Positions 7,852-16,622 of a DNA stretch of 64,000 bases are shown here, piece after piece. Positions within the stretch are counted from its first letter, which is position 1. Each line of letters opens with the position of its first letter. The notes below the pieces were generated by a model. It was given only the letters and a program-made list of their open reading frames with translations. It searched no databases and had not been told where the DNA came from. The stretch comes from UBA1858 sp963976865 (GTDB lineage: Bacteria > Pseudomonadota > Gammaproteobacteria > UBA4575). The stretch covers positions 186,001 to 250,000 of the forward strand of contig CAXBLY010000002.1 in NCBI GenBank assembly GCA_963976865.1. The letters are read 5' to 3'. The position numbers and the translations under genes are program-made.

Positions 7852-9231
7852 TTACTGCTCTAATTGAGACATCATTGTATCTGAAGAGTTCGGCGCTTGA
7901 GAGTATAGCGAGTACGCACCAAATCTCATTTGATGTGCACGGCCCAGCTTCAACTGATAGAAGTCAATTGTGAACTGGTGATCAAGCTTCTTGCCATTCC
8001 AGTGGTACAGCTTGAACCATTGCTCATCATCTTTACCAGTCTTGTCCCAGCTTCCTAACAGAGAAGTTGTGAAGTAAGCACGCTTACCATCCCAGCTTTG
8101 AGAGATCATGTTTACCTGTGAACCAATCTTGTGCTCATAAGTCTGCTTGGGATTGTGTGGATCGCTGATATCAAAGTAACGAGTCTTTCCATCCATGAAT
8201 GTTTGCACCCAAAGACCTTTATCATCAGCAGTGATTGAGATATCTACAGGAAGTGGTACTTTTGAAGGGTCACCTATATCAGCAACATCTTCAGCCTGCC
8301 ACTCGCCTTTTTCATCCAGGTAAATCAGCCAGATTTTAGAAGTTAAAGCAGTAGTAGTGAAACAGTAGTTGTTGTCACCTGCCCACGCGCATCGTATTTC
8401 TAATGGTGCACCAGGTACGTCAAATACTTTCTTTGGCTTACGAGTGTGCAGATCCCAAACTACCATTGTATTACCAAAACGCTTCATGGCTTCCGGATCA
8501 GATAGCATCTGACCAAAGTCCATCATGTAGTTTGACCATCCTGTGAACGATGATGTGAACATGGCATTAACACGTGGTAGTACACGTACATCATATCCAT
8601 AACCATCAGCGAAGTTACCCGTCTTATGAGAACCGCGAAGGTCATCATCCGTTGGGAACCAGTGAGCAGCAATGAATTCACCTTCACTAGTGTATTCCGC
8701 CATGCCTGTACGTCCACCATGATCGACATTGTTAGACAGTGCAGAAACCATAATACGGCCAGGTAACGCATAGAAAGTATGAGGTCCAACCATACCGCCA
8801 GTTTTATCAACAAAGTTAGTGATCACTTTGTGTAACTTGGGTTCACGCGGATTTGAATGAACATCAAAAATAAAGATCTTGTTACTATCCAGACCACCAG
8901 CCCATAGGAAACGACGGTCATCAGATAAACCAGAGTGATGGGCTTCATTGCGGCCACCAACAGATACAATGTGAACAACTTCGCCGTAATCATCTGCATC
9001 AGGGTTAACAGAAATTGTGACCAGCTTGTCTTGCTCGTCTCCCATTCCTTCAACACCCAAAGTCCATACGTATACAAAGTCTTCCTGACCTACGATCTTG
9101 GCCATGTATGGTGACATGCATGTCTCATCAGCTTGAGCTGTGCCGGGCATTCCACCTACTAATGCTGCTGCACCGAATACCGCTGAAGCGACTGCGCCTT
9201 TTGCCCATTTAAATGGAAGCATTTTTTTCAT
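7852..9231 (-). CDS. mtoX: Methanethiol oxidase, SBP56 (selenium-binding protein 56) family
   Basis: A 459-residue SBP56-family protein. Members of this branch were shown to be copper-dependent methanethiol oxidases that convert methanethiol and oxygen to formaldehyde, sulfide and hydrogen peroxide. An N-terminal signal peptide ends at about TAQA (residues 31-34), so the enzyme should act in the periplasm, as in the characterised bacterial enzyme. Family segments include GPHTFYALPG, FSAHHWFP-like EFIAAHWFPTD, RCAWAGDN and RAHQMRFG. SCO and di-heme MauG-like genes follow in the same direction, which is the recognised mtoX neighbourhood and strengthens the call over a generic SBP56 protein. Confidence 0.92.
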   Translation of the reverse strand: MKKMLPFKWAKGAVASAVFGAAALVGGMPGTAQADETCMSPYMAKIVGQEDFVYVWTLGVEGMGDEQDKLVTISVNPDADDYGEVVHIVSVGGRNEAHHSGLSDDRRFLWAGGLDSNKIFIFDVHSNPREPKLHKVITNFVDKTGGMVGPHTFYALPGRIMVSALSNNVDHGGRTGMAEYTSEGEFIAAHWFPTDDDLRGSHKTGNFADGYGYDVRVLPRVNAMFTSSFTGWSNYMMDFGQMLSDPEAMKRFGNTMVVWDLHTRKPKKVFDVPGAPLEIRCAWAGDNNYCFTTTALTSKIWLIYLDEKGEWQAEDVADIGDPSKVPLPVDISITADDKGLWVQTFMDGKTRYFDISDPHNPKQTYEHKIGSQVNMISQSWDGKRAYFTTSLLGSWDKTGKDDEQWFKLYHWNGKKLDHQFTIDFYQLKLGRAHQMRFGAYSLYSQAPNSSDTMMSQLEQ

Positions 9232-9599
9232 TGTTTAAACTCCGTAAATATTACTTAAAAGTAAACCTAATCTCGAATCAAGATATAAATACATGGTAAC
9301 GTTTTAGGTCCACATAAACACACACCCACGTATGGGTAACCAAAATCCAGTTCGATGTGCGACATTATGCCGCATCCAGCACTACTATCAAGTTCTAATA
9401 AGATACTAGTTGTCCTCTATCTGTTGAACGTAAAATACTAAAATGCCTTGATTTATAGGGATATTTACTCATTACTGACTGAAATTTATTCATTATGACT
9501 ACTTCGCCACTGTTAATTACAAATAATGAACGAAACTGCCGGACACTATTTCAGTCTCACACTTATTATTAATATGAAATAACCACTAAATTATTCAAT
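9232..9599. other. Divergent promoter region between mtoX and the canonical SCO gene
   Basis: These 368 bp carry no gene I can support. The region must contain the promoters for mtoX (-) and for the SCO gene (+). A direct repeat of GGTAAC occurs near 9295 and 9333, and a short palindrome CCCACGTATGGG near 9326. I cannot assign either to a known regulator. Confidence 0.5.
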
Positions 9600-10172
9600 A
9601 TGCACACATCAGCCACTACCCTGTCAGCCCGCTTACTGCTTGTCATTATTGTATGCGCGTTCATGAGCATCACACATGCGAATACCCCTAAACTGGGGGG
9701 TGATTTCGAGTTGACCACTCACAAAGGCAAGCTGTTTCATTTGAGCGACATAAAAGGAAAAGTTGGCATTATATTTTTTGGATTCACCCACTGCCCTGAC
9801 GTTTGCCCAAATACCTTATTGGAAATTCAACGCCTGATCGCAGCACTGGATGACCAGGCAGAGCAAATACAGGTACTCTTTATTAGCGTTGACCCGAAGC
9901 GAGATACACCAGAGAAATTAGATAGTTATGTTGCCTACTTCAACAAGAATATAATTGGTTTGACGGGTTCAGAAGACGACATCGCCAAAGTACTGAAGCA
10001 GTTTAATGCCAGTGTGAAGTTCAGTGGTGACGTCAGCACTGACAACTATAATGTCGACCACACTGCCAATATGTTTCTGATTGACCGACAGGGCAATATT
10101 GGCAGTATCATTCTTCCACGCACACCCTTTGCAGTACTGGAGCAACAGGTGCGCAAGCTGATCGCTCAATAA
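9600..10172 (+). CDS. SCO1/SenC family copper chaperone (canonical CPDVC)
   Basis: A 190-residue exported protein with a hydrophobic N-terminus (about residues 11-28) and a complete SCO copper site: THCPDVC (Cys65, Cys69) and His154 in NVDHTANMF. SCO proteins deliver copper to the CuA centre of cytochrome oxidase or act as thiol-disulfide reductants. It is divergent from mtoX and is a different branch from the CX5C lipoprotein at 7010-7741. It could serve an oxidase elsewhere or MtoX. Its stop directly abuts the convergent pterin dehydratase stop. Confidence 0.9.
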   Translation: MHTSATTLSARLLLVIIVCAFMSITHANTPKLGGDFELTTHKGKLFHLSDIKGKVGIIFFGFTHCPDVCPNTLLEIQRLIAALDDQAEQIQVLFISVDPKRDTPEKLDSYVAYFNKNIIGLTGSEDDIAKVLKQFNASVKFSGDVSTDNYNVDHTANMFLIDRQGNIGSIILPRTPFAVLEQQVRKLIAQ

Positions 10173-10559
10173 TTAGTCATATTTGATATAGGCAAAACGC
10201 TGGTCATTGGGCACACCATCCAGGTCAGGCTCGTCCTTGCCTGGATTCCACTGGATAACTTCTTCAATCTTTTTCGCCAGTGCAAAATCTTTATTGGTCA
10301 CACCTTTGGCGGCATGATTCATCAGCTTAACCACCACAAAAGCATATGAAACGGTTAAATCCGGATGATGCCATGCTGCTTCTGCCAGATGGCCCACGGT
10401 ATTGACCACCATTAAAGTGCCTTTCCAGCTATTGGTCTTGTATTTACGTCTGATCCAGCCGTTTTCGTAGTACCACTTTGGCAATTCCTCAGACAGACGC
10501 AGTTCTATTTGCTCATCTGTATAAGTCTGTTCCGGCTTAATATCTCGCCACTTCGACAT
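10173..10559 (-). CDS. 4a-hydroxytetrahydrobiopterin dehydratase-like protein
   Basis: A 128-residue protein of the pterin-4a-carbinolamine dehydratase (PhhB/DCoH) family. The family signature is visible as AWHHPDLTVSYAFVVVKL, followed by a GVTNKDFALAKKIEE helix. The family recycles 4a-hydroxy pterin during aromatic hydroxylation; many bacteria carry such genes without phenylalanine hydroxylase, where the role is unclear. A C-terminal extension of about 20 residues beyond the usual core is present. The start is supported by a strong AGGAGG site. It is divergent from the formate dehydrogenase genes. Confidence 0.85.
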   Translation of the reverse strand: MSKWRDIKPEQTYTDEQIELRLSEELPKWYYENGWIRRKYKTNSWKGTLMVVNTVGHLAEAAWHHPDLTVSYAFVVVKLMNHAAKGVTNKDFALAKKIEEVIQWNPGKDEPDLDGVPNDQRFAYIKYD

Positions 10560-10711
10560 GACAGGCCTCCTTTTTCTAGATAGTACAAAATTTACTCACC
10601 GCGAAAATCGCGAAATTAATAAAACGATGATATACGCATTCCATTAGAAATCACGTAAAATAACGAGCTCGCATTATCTCAAATAAAATTACTTAGGAAT
10701 TCAGGCACATT

Positions 10712-12388
10712 ATGGACAAGGCTGTTACGCGCAAACGCAATAAAATGCGGGGTGAGCAACGTGGAAGAAACGTTAATCCTCTGGCTTTACAACAAGTTCA
10801 CGATCTACTGGGTGACATGCCGATCCGACGCGATCTACTCATTGAATATCTGCATTTAATTCAAGACAAATATAACCATATCTCAGCAGATCATATGACG
10901 GCACTCGCCAGCGTGATGAAACTGGCTACTACCGAAGTCTACGAAGTCGCCTCGTTCTATCATCACTTTGATCTGGTCAAAGAAGGCCATCATGCACCCC
11001 CGGAACTGACCATCAGAGTGTGCGACTCCGTTAGTTGCGAACTGAATAATTCCCAGCAGATTATTAAAGCACTGGAAGGAAAATATAACGGTGAAATCCG
11101 TATCCAGCCTGTGCCATGTGTGGGCCGTTGCGAACAGGCACCAGTGGCAGTGGTTGGCACAAATGCTATTCCATATGCGGATGTCGATAAAATCGTTTCG
11201 GCTGTAAACAACAAAGAAAAAGACGCTGTTGCACCGGACTGTATTTCTTTTGAAGATTACAAAAAAGATGGCGGCTACGAAACATTAAACAAATTAATTA
11301 ATGGCTCGCTTACTAAAGAAGATGTCATCACGACTCTTGAAGATTCAAATTTACGTGGACTAGGCGGCGCAGGATTTCCAGCCGGAAGAAAATGGAGAAT
11401 TGTTGGCGATCAAGACGCACCAAGAATTATGGCAGTGAACATCGATGAAGGCGAACCCGGTACTTTCAAGGATCGTTACTACCTTGAAAGAGATCCACAC
11501 AGATTTTTAGAAGGCATGCTAATTGCCGCACATGTTGTCGGTACTGAAGCTATTTATATTTATCTGCGCGACGAATATGCAGGTGTGCGCAAAGCATTAA
11601 CAAATGAATTAGACAAATTAAAAGCCAATCCCCCTCATACACTTCCGCATATTGAATTAAGACGTGGTGCCGGCGCATATATCTGCGGTGAAGAATCAGC
11701 AATGATTGAGTCCATTGAAGGCAAGCGAGGCATGCCTCGCCTGCGTCCTCCTTTTGTGGCACAGGTTGGCGTCTTTGGCCGCCCAACACTTGAACACAAC
11801 ATGGAAACATTATACTGGGTCAGAGATTTAATCGAGCGAGGCGCAGACTGGTTTACATCAAATGGCAGAAACGGGCGTAAAGGTTTGCGTTCCTTTTCTG
11901 TTAGTGGTCGCGTGAAGAAGCCTGGTGTGCACCTGGCACCTGCAGGTATCACCGTTAAAGAGTTAATCGATGAATATTGTGACGGCATGCTTGATGGTCA
12001 TGAATTTTACGGTTATTTCCCCGGAGGCGCGTCAGGAGGAATTCTTCCTGCCAGCATGGGCGACATTCCGATGGACTTTGATACTCTCAACGAGTACGGA
12101 TGCTTTATTGGTTCTGCCGCCGTCATGATTTTCTCAAATCAGGATAGCGCAAAAGCGTTGGCACACAATGCCATGAAATTCTTTTCACATGAATCATGTG
12201 GCAAGTGCACACCTTGCCGGGTTGGCACATCCAAGGCAGTGATGCTAATGGACAAAGGCAAGTGGGACCAGCCTTTAATGAAAGAACTTTCGCAAACCAT
12301 GAATGATGCTTCAATTTGCGGTTTGGGTCAGGCAGCTTCAAACCCGATGCAATGCGTGATGAAATATTTTCCCGATGAACTCAAATAA
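10712..12388 (+). CDS. fdhB: NAD-dependent formate dehydrogenase, beta subunit (NuoE-NuoF fusion)
   Basis: The diaphorase subunit, which passes electrons from formate to NAD+. The N-terminal NuoE-like part (about residues 25-165) has the [2Fe-2S] cysteines Cys104, Cys109, Cys136 and Cys140. The NuoF-like part has an NADH/FMN-binding segment around LRGLGGAGFPAGRKW, IYIYLRDEY, and the C-terminal [4Fe-4S] motif SCGKCTPCR near residue 495. A fused E-F subunit of about 560 residues is the arrangement of the soluble two-subunit FDH1 of Methylobacterium extorquens. The catalytic subunit gene follows after 19 bp. Cytoplasmic; no signal peptide. Confidence 0.92.
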   Translation: MDKAVTRKRNKMRGEQRGRNVNPLALQQVHDLLGDMPIRRDLLIEYLHLIQDKYNHISADHMTALASVMKLATTEVYEVASFYHHFDLVKEGHHAPPELTIRVCDSVSCELNNSQQIIKALEGKYNGEIRIQPVPCVGRCEQAPVAVVGTNAIPYADVDKIVSAVNNKEKDAVAPDCISFEDYKKDGGYETLNKLINGSLTKEDVITTLEDSNLRGLGGAGFPAGRKWRIVGDQDAPRIMAVNIDEGEPGTFKDRYYLERDPHRFLEGMLIAAHVVGTEAIYIYLRDEYAGVRKALTNELDKLKANPPHTLPHIELRRGAGAYICGEESAMIESIEGKRGMPRLRPPFVAQVGVFGRPTLEHNMETLYWVRDLIERGADWFTSNGRNGRKGLRSFSVSGRVKKPGVHLAPAGITVKELIDEYCDGMLDGHEFYGYFPGGASGGILPASMGDIPMDFDTLNEYGCFIGSAAVMIFSNQDSAKALAHNAMKFFSHESCGKCTPCRVGTSKAVMLMDKGKWDQPLMKELSQTMNDASICGLGQAASNPMQCVMKYFPDELK

Positions 12389-12407
12389 GGAAATGGAGTA
12401 ACAATAA

Positions 12408-15167
12408 ATGGCAGCTAATCCAAAAGATTTAAAAGAATTAAAAACCGTTGAGTTCTCGTTAAACGGAGAAAAAATTCACGCGTTTGAAGATGAAACAATT
12501 TTACAGGCCGCACGTAGAAACGGTGTTGAAATTCCACACCTTTGTTATACCGATGGCATGCGCGCTGACGGCAACTGCCGTGCCTGTGTCGTTGAAATTG
12601 AAGGTGAGCGTGTACTTCAACCCTCATGTGTGCGCACGCCAACTGAGGGCATGGTCGTCAATACCGGTAATGATCGCGTACTTCACTCTCAGAAAATGGT
12701 GCTTGAATTACTTCAATCTGATATCGCTGAAAAAGAATACACTTTAAACAGTGAGCTTGATCAATGGTCACAAAAACTGGAAGTCGGTCTACCCCGTTTT
12801 GAATCGCGTCATAATCCACAGGCCGATCTTTCCCACCCGGCTATTGCAGTCAACCTGGATGCCTGCATTCAATGCACTCGCTGCGTGCGTGCATGCCGTG
12901 AAATACAAAACAATGATGTGATTGGCTACGCTAATCGTGGCTCACACTCGGAAATTGTCTTTGATATTGCTGACCCTATGGGTGACAGCTCATGCGTTGC
13001 CTGTGGCGAGTGTGTTCAGGCCTGCCCTACTGGCGCGCTAATGCCTTCCAATGAATTAGGTCTGCTTGAACCAGACAGAAAAGTGGAGTCAACCTGTCCT
13101 TACTGTGGTGTTGGCTGCCTGCTCACATTTAACATTAAAGATGAAAAGATTATTTATGTCGAAGGCCGCGATGGTCCGGCCAACAAGAGCCGCTTATGTG
13201 TTAAAGGCCGCTATGGCTTCGATTACATTCATAATGATCGTCGATTAACCAAACCTTTAATTCGCAAGGAAGGTGCCGCTAAAGTTTCTAATATCGAAGC
13301 ACTGACTGAAGAAGACATAAGTGCAATGTTCAGAGAAGCAAGCTGGGACGAAGCACTGGAATTTGCCGCCAAAGGACTACGTGATATCCGTGACGAACTT
13401 GGTGGAAACGCGCTCGCTGGTTTTGGCTCAGCCAAAGGATCCAACGAAGAAGCGTACCTGTTCCAAAAGCTCATTCGTACCGGCTTTAAAACCAACAACG
13501 TTGATCACTGTACACGTCTGTGTCATGCCTCTTCTGTTGTTGCGTTACTAGAAGGTCTGGGTTCGGGGGCGGTATCCAATCAGGTCGCTGAAGTTGAAGA
13601 CGCTGAAGTAATTGTGATTATTGGCTCCAACCCCACCACCAATCATCCAGTAGCAGCAACCTTTATTAAAAACGCAGCACGCGCTGGCAAGAAATTGATT
13701 GTGATGGATCCTCGTGGCACTGAAATTGCGCGCCATGCTGATTACTTTTTGCAATTCAAACCAGATACTGATGTCGCCATGCTGAATGCCATCATGCATT
13801 CAATCATTAAACAGGGTTTGGTCGACAAGGAATTTATTGCCAATCGTACCGAAGGTTATGCAGAGCTTGAGCAACACTTAAAAGATTTCTCGCCAGAAGA
13901 AATGGAAAAAATCTGTGGCATTCCTGCTGAGACATTACATGAAGTAGCGCGTGTTTACGCATCATCCAAAGCATCAATCATTTTCTGGGGCATGGGTATA
14001 TCACAACACATACATGGTACTGACAATTCTCGCTGCCTGATTGCACTGTCTCTCATTACTGGTCAGATAGGCAAACCTGGTACAGGCTTGCATCCGCTAC
14101 GAGGACAAAATAATGTCCAGGGTGCTTCAGACGTCGGCCTGATTCCGATGGTTTTCCCGGATTATCAACGCGTGGACAACCCGGAAGCGCAAGCAAGATT
14201 TGAAAAACTGTGGAATGCCGAGCTTGACCCAAAACCTGGTCTGACTGTGGTTGAGATCATGGATGAAATTACGGATGGCAATATTTTAGGCATGTACATT
14301 GAAGGGGAAAATCCGGCAATGTCAGATCCTAATCTTAACCATGCGCGAAAAGCACTAGCATCACTTAAACACTTGGTTGTTCAGGATATCTTCCTCACTG
14401 AAACCGCTTTGTTTGCTGACGTCGTCCTGCCCGCTTCTGCATTTCCGGAGAAAGATGGCTCGTTTACCAACACTGACCGTCGTGTACAGTTGGGCCGCAA
14501 GGCCGTCAACCCGCCTGGTGATGCCAGACAAGACTTGTGGATCATCCAGGAAATAGCCAAACGACTTGGCTGTGACTGGAGTTATGCTGGTCCTAGTGAT
14601 GTATTTGCTGAAATGCGTTTAGGTATGGATTCAATTAAGGGCATGTCATGGGACCGTCTGGAAAATCATGATTCCGTGACATACCCATGCGATAGTCCGG
14701 AAGATCCTGGTCAGGGAATTATATTTATCGATGACTTCCCGACTGAAAGTGGTAAGGGCCGTTTAGTACCGGCTAAATTTACCAATGCTGATGAGCTTCC
14801 AGACAGCGAATACAATTTTGTATTGATTACAGGCCGTCAGCTTGAGCACTGGCATACAGGTGCTATGACCAGACACGCCTCAATGCTTGATGCTATTGAA
14901 CCGGTACCTGTCGCATCTATTAATCCAAAAGATCTGGAAAAACTGGGCTTAAGCGCAGACGAGATGATTCGCCTGACTTCACGCCGCGGCAGCATCGAAT
15001 GCTACGCGCGAGTTGATGATGGGTTGAGAGAAGGCCAGATATTCATGCCATTTTGCTATCACGAAGCGGCCGCGAATTTGTTAACAACTGATGCGCTTGA
15101 TCCGTTTGCTAAAATCCCGGAATTTAAATTCTGCGCAATAAAACTGGGCGCTGTAGAAAAGCACTAA
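12408..15167 (+). CDS. fdhA: NAD-dependent formate dehydrogenase, catalytic alpha subunit (Mo/W)
   Basis: A 919-residue molybdopterin enzyme oxidising formate to CO2. The N-terminal NuoG-like part has [2Fe-2S] cysteines Cys46, Cys57, Cys60 and Cys74, then two ferredoxin-like [4Fe-4S] motifs, CIQCTRCVRAC and CVACGECVQACP. The catalytic part opens with CPYCGVGC (Cys230, Cys233, Cys237). In the active-site segment CTRLCHASS, Cys372 takes the position filled by selenocysteine in E. coli FdhF, so this is a Cys-type enzyme. It pairs with the preceding fused subunit as in FDH1. Mo versus W cannot be told from sequence. Confidence 0.94.
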   Translation: MAANPKDLKELKTVEFSLNGEKIHAFEDETILQAARRNGVEIPHLCYTDGMRADGNCRACVVEIEGERVLQPSCVRTPTEGMVVNTGNDRVLHSQKMVLELLQSDIAEKEYTLNSELDQWSQKLEVGLPRFESRHNPQADLSHPAIAVNLDACIQCTRCVRACREIQNNDVIGYANRGSHSEIVFDIADPMGDSSCVACGECVQACPTGALMPSNELGLLEPDRKVESTCPYCGVGCLLTFNIKDEKIIYVEGRDGPANKSRLCVKGRYGFDYIHNDRRLTKPLIRKEGAAKVSNIEALTEEDISAMFREASWDEALEFAAKGLRDIRDELGGNALAGFGSAKGSNEEAYLFQKLIRTGFKTNNVDHCTRLCHASSVVALLEGLGSGAVSNQVAEVEDAEVIVIIGSNPTTNHPVAATFIKNAARAGKKLIVMDPRGTEIARHADYFLQFKPDTDVAMLNAIMHSIIKQGLVDKEFIANRTEGYAELEQHLKDFSPEEMEKICGIPAETLHEVARVYASSKASIIFWGMGISQHIHGTDNSRCLIALSLITGQIGKPGTGLHPLRGQNNVQGASDVGLIPMVFPDYQRVDNPEAQARFEKLWNAELDPKPGLTVVEIMDEITDGNILGMYIEGENPAMSDPNLNHARKALASLKHLVVQDIFLTETALFADVVLPASAFPEKDGSFTNTDRRVQLGRKAVNPPGDARQDLWIIQEIAKRLGCDWSYAGPSDVFAEMRLGMDSIKGMSWDRLENHDSVTYPCDSPEDPGQGIIFIDDFPTESGKGRLVPAKFTNADELPDSEYNFVLITGRQLEHWHTGAMTRHASMLDAIEPVPVASINPKDLEKLGLSADEMIRLTSRRGSIECYARVDDGLREGQIFMPFCYHEAAANLLTTDALDPFAKIPEFKFCAIKLGAVEKH

Positions 15168-15187
15168 ATTAACGTTAACACAGCACG

Positions 15188-15216
15188 GGCTCTGCTGTTG
15201 ATTTAGCAGCAGAGCC
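15188..15216 (+). terminator. Hairpin after fdhA
   Basis: A perfect 10-bp GC-rich stem (15188-15197 with 15207-15216) and 9-nt loop lies 20 bp after the fdhA stop. It lacks a T-run right after the stem, so it is either a weak intrinsic terminator or an mRNA 3'-end stabiliser. Confidence 0.6.
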
Positions 15217-15413
15217 AAAATCCCGTAATTTTCTAATATAACCTATAAATACAGGGTTATATCACGTCAACCAAATATCTCTTCCAACGTTGTTATCATT
15301 GAGAATATACATAAATACCTGGATGTATTCTCATACGCATTAGGCATTGATGTACTTTATATATTCAGTGCTTGCCTGTAATCAAACGCCTATCAGGGCG
15401 AGGAGATTTAATT

Positions 15414-15710
15414 ATGACGACACATTTCGCCAAATTAACAAAAGTAGCAGGAGTGGTTTTACTGCTTTCACTTTCATCGAATAGTTTTGCGGGCGGCCTT
15501 TACGGAAGTGTTGGCTATATTGATCATCCGATCAAAATTGTGATTGGTCACAATGGTCATGGAAAGCACTACAAACACAGAAGCAATCACTATCGCCATT
15601 ACAAGAAAGATTATTACGCTCATCGATACAATCATAGACGCGCGCATCGTTATGAGCACAGAGTGCACCATTACGCTCCACCAAGGAGATACTGTAGATC
15701 AGGCTATTAA
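15414..15710 (+). CDS. Small exported His/Tyr/Arg-rich protein
   Basis: A 98-residue protein with a clear signal peptide ending near NSFA (about residue 27). The mature part is dominated by His, Tyr and Arg (repeated HYRHY, HRYNH, HRYEH clusters) and ends CRSGY. I do not recognise a family; the composition resembles small periplasmic proteins suspected of metal binding. The start is fixed by a GAGGAGA site just upstream of the ATG at 15414; a TTG 42 bp earlier is unlikely. It stands alone, followed by a palindromic terminator. Confidence 0.7.
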   Translation: MTTHFAKLTKVAGVVLLLSLSSNSFAGGLYGSVGYIDHPIKIVIGHNGHGKHYKHRSNHYRHYKKDYYAHRYNHRRAHRYEHRVHHYAPPRRYCRSGY

Positions 15711-15732
15711 ACTTTAGCCTGGGTATTGATAG

Positions 15733-15752
15733 AGCCTCTCACGTGAGAGGCT
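15733..15752 (+). terminator. Palindromic terminator after the His/Tyr-rich gene
   Basis: A perfect 20-bp palindrome (8-bp GC-rich stem closing an ACGT loop) is followed by a short TT tract, 22 bp after the stop codon. It also lies just beyond the folP stop on the opposite strand. Confidence 0.6.
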
Positions 15753-15776
15753 TTCCAAATACGGCGGTGTATTATT

Positions 15777-16616
15777 TTACCCTGACAATTGCTTGCACAT
15801 TTTTATCGCATAACTGACATCAGCGGCCTGCCTGTTCTGCCAGACGTCATGAACTCTGAAAATTTTGGCGCCAGCTTCTACACCTAACGCGGTTGTGGCA
15901 CAGGTTGCGGGCATACGCTGCGCAGGATCTTCAGTAGCACAAATCTCACCCATAAACCGTTTGCGACTGGTCCCCAGTAATACCAGATAGTCAGTTTCAC
16001 AAATTTTATCCAGTTGATTTAGCAACTCAAGGTTATGCTGAGTGCGTTTACCAAAACCAATACCAGGATCCAGAATAATATTATTTTTTGATAATCCCAG
16101 GTCCTGCATTTTTTGTGCTTGAACAAGCAGAAATTCTTTTACTTCTTTTGCAGCATTTTCATAGCTGGGGTTATCCTGCATATTATCAGGACGACCCTGC
16201 ATATGCATAATGCAGTAAGGCACATCGCGTTCGGCAACGAGTTTCATGAGATCTACATCATCAGTACCGCCAGTGACATCATTCACAAACCCTGCGCCTG
16301 CATCGAGGGCTGCTTCGGCAACATCACTAAGTGTTGTATCTATACTGATAAGCACATCACTGGAAATTTCCCGGGATAAAGCAGAAATAACATCCAGAAC
16401 TCGTCTTTTTTGCTCAGTGGCATCGACTCGCTCTGATCCCGGTCGTGTAGACTCCCCGCCAATATCAATAATATCTGCGCCTTCATCTATCATTTCCAAA
16501 CCACGCGCAACCGCATCACGCGTACTCACGTAACGACCCCCATCAGAAAAACTGTCGGGCGTGACATTTAGGATACCCATAATTAATGGGCCTTTTTTAT
16601 CTAGAAGTTTACTCAT
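15777..16616 (-). CDS. folP: Dihydropteroate synthase
   Basis: A 279-residue TIM-barrel enzyme that condenses 4-aminobenzoate with the pterin pyrophosphate in folate synthesis. Both family signatures are present: GILNVTPDSFSDGG near the N-terminus and IDIGGESTRPGS at about residues 50-61. Other expected segments (NDVTGG, ILDPGIGFGK, LLGTSRKRF) follow in order. The length is normal. It is 6 bp downstream of the MBL hydrolase gene. In many gammaproteobacteria folP sits beside ftsH and glmM; that context is absent here. Confidence 0.95.
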   Translation of the reverse strand: MSKLLDKKGPLIMGILNVTPDSFSDGGRYVSTRDAVARGLEMIDEGADIIDIGGESTRPGSERVDATEQKRRVLDVISALSREISSDVLISIDTTLSDVAEAALDAGAGFVNDVTGGTDDVDLMKLVAERDVPYCIMHMQGRPDNMQDNPSYENAAKEVKEFLLVQAQKMQDLGLSKNNIILDPGIGFGKRTQHNLELLNQLDKICETDYLVLLGTSRKRFMGEICATEDPAQRMPATCATTALGVEAGAKIFRVHDVWQNRQAADVSYAIKMCKQLSG

Positions 16617-16622
16617 AATTAA

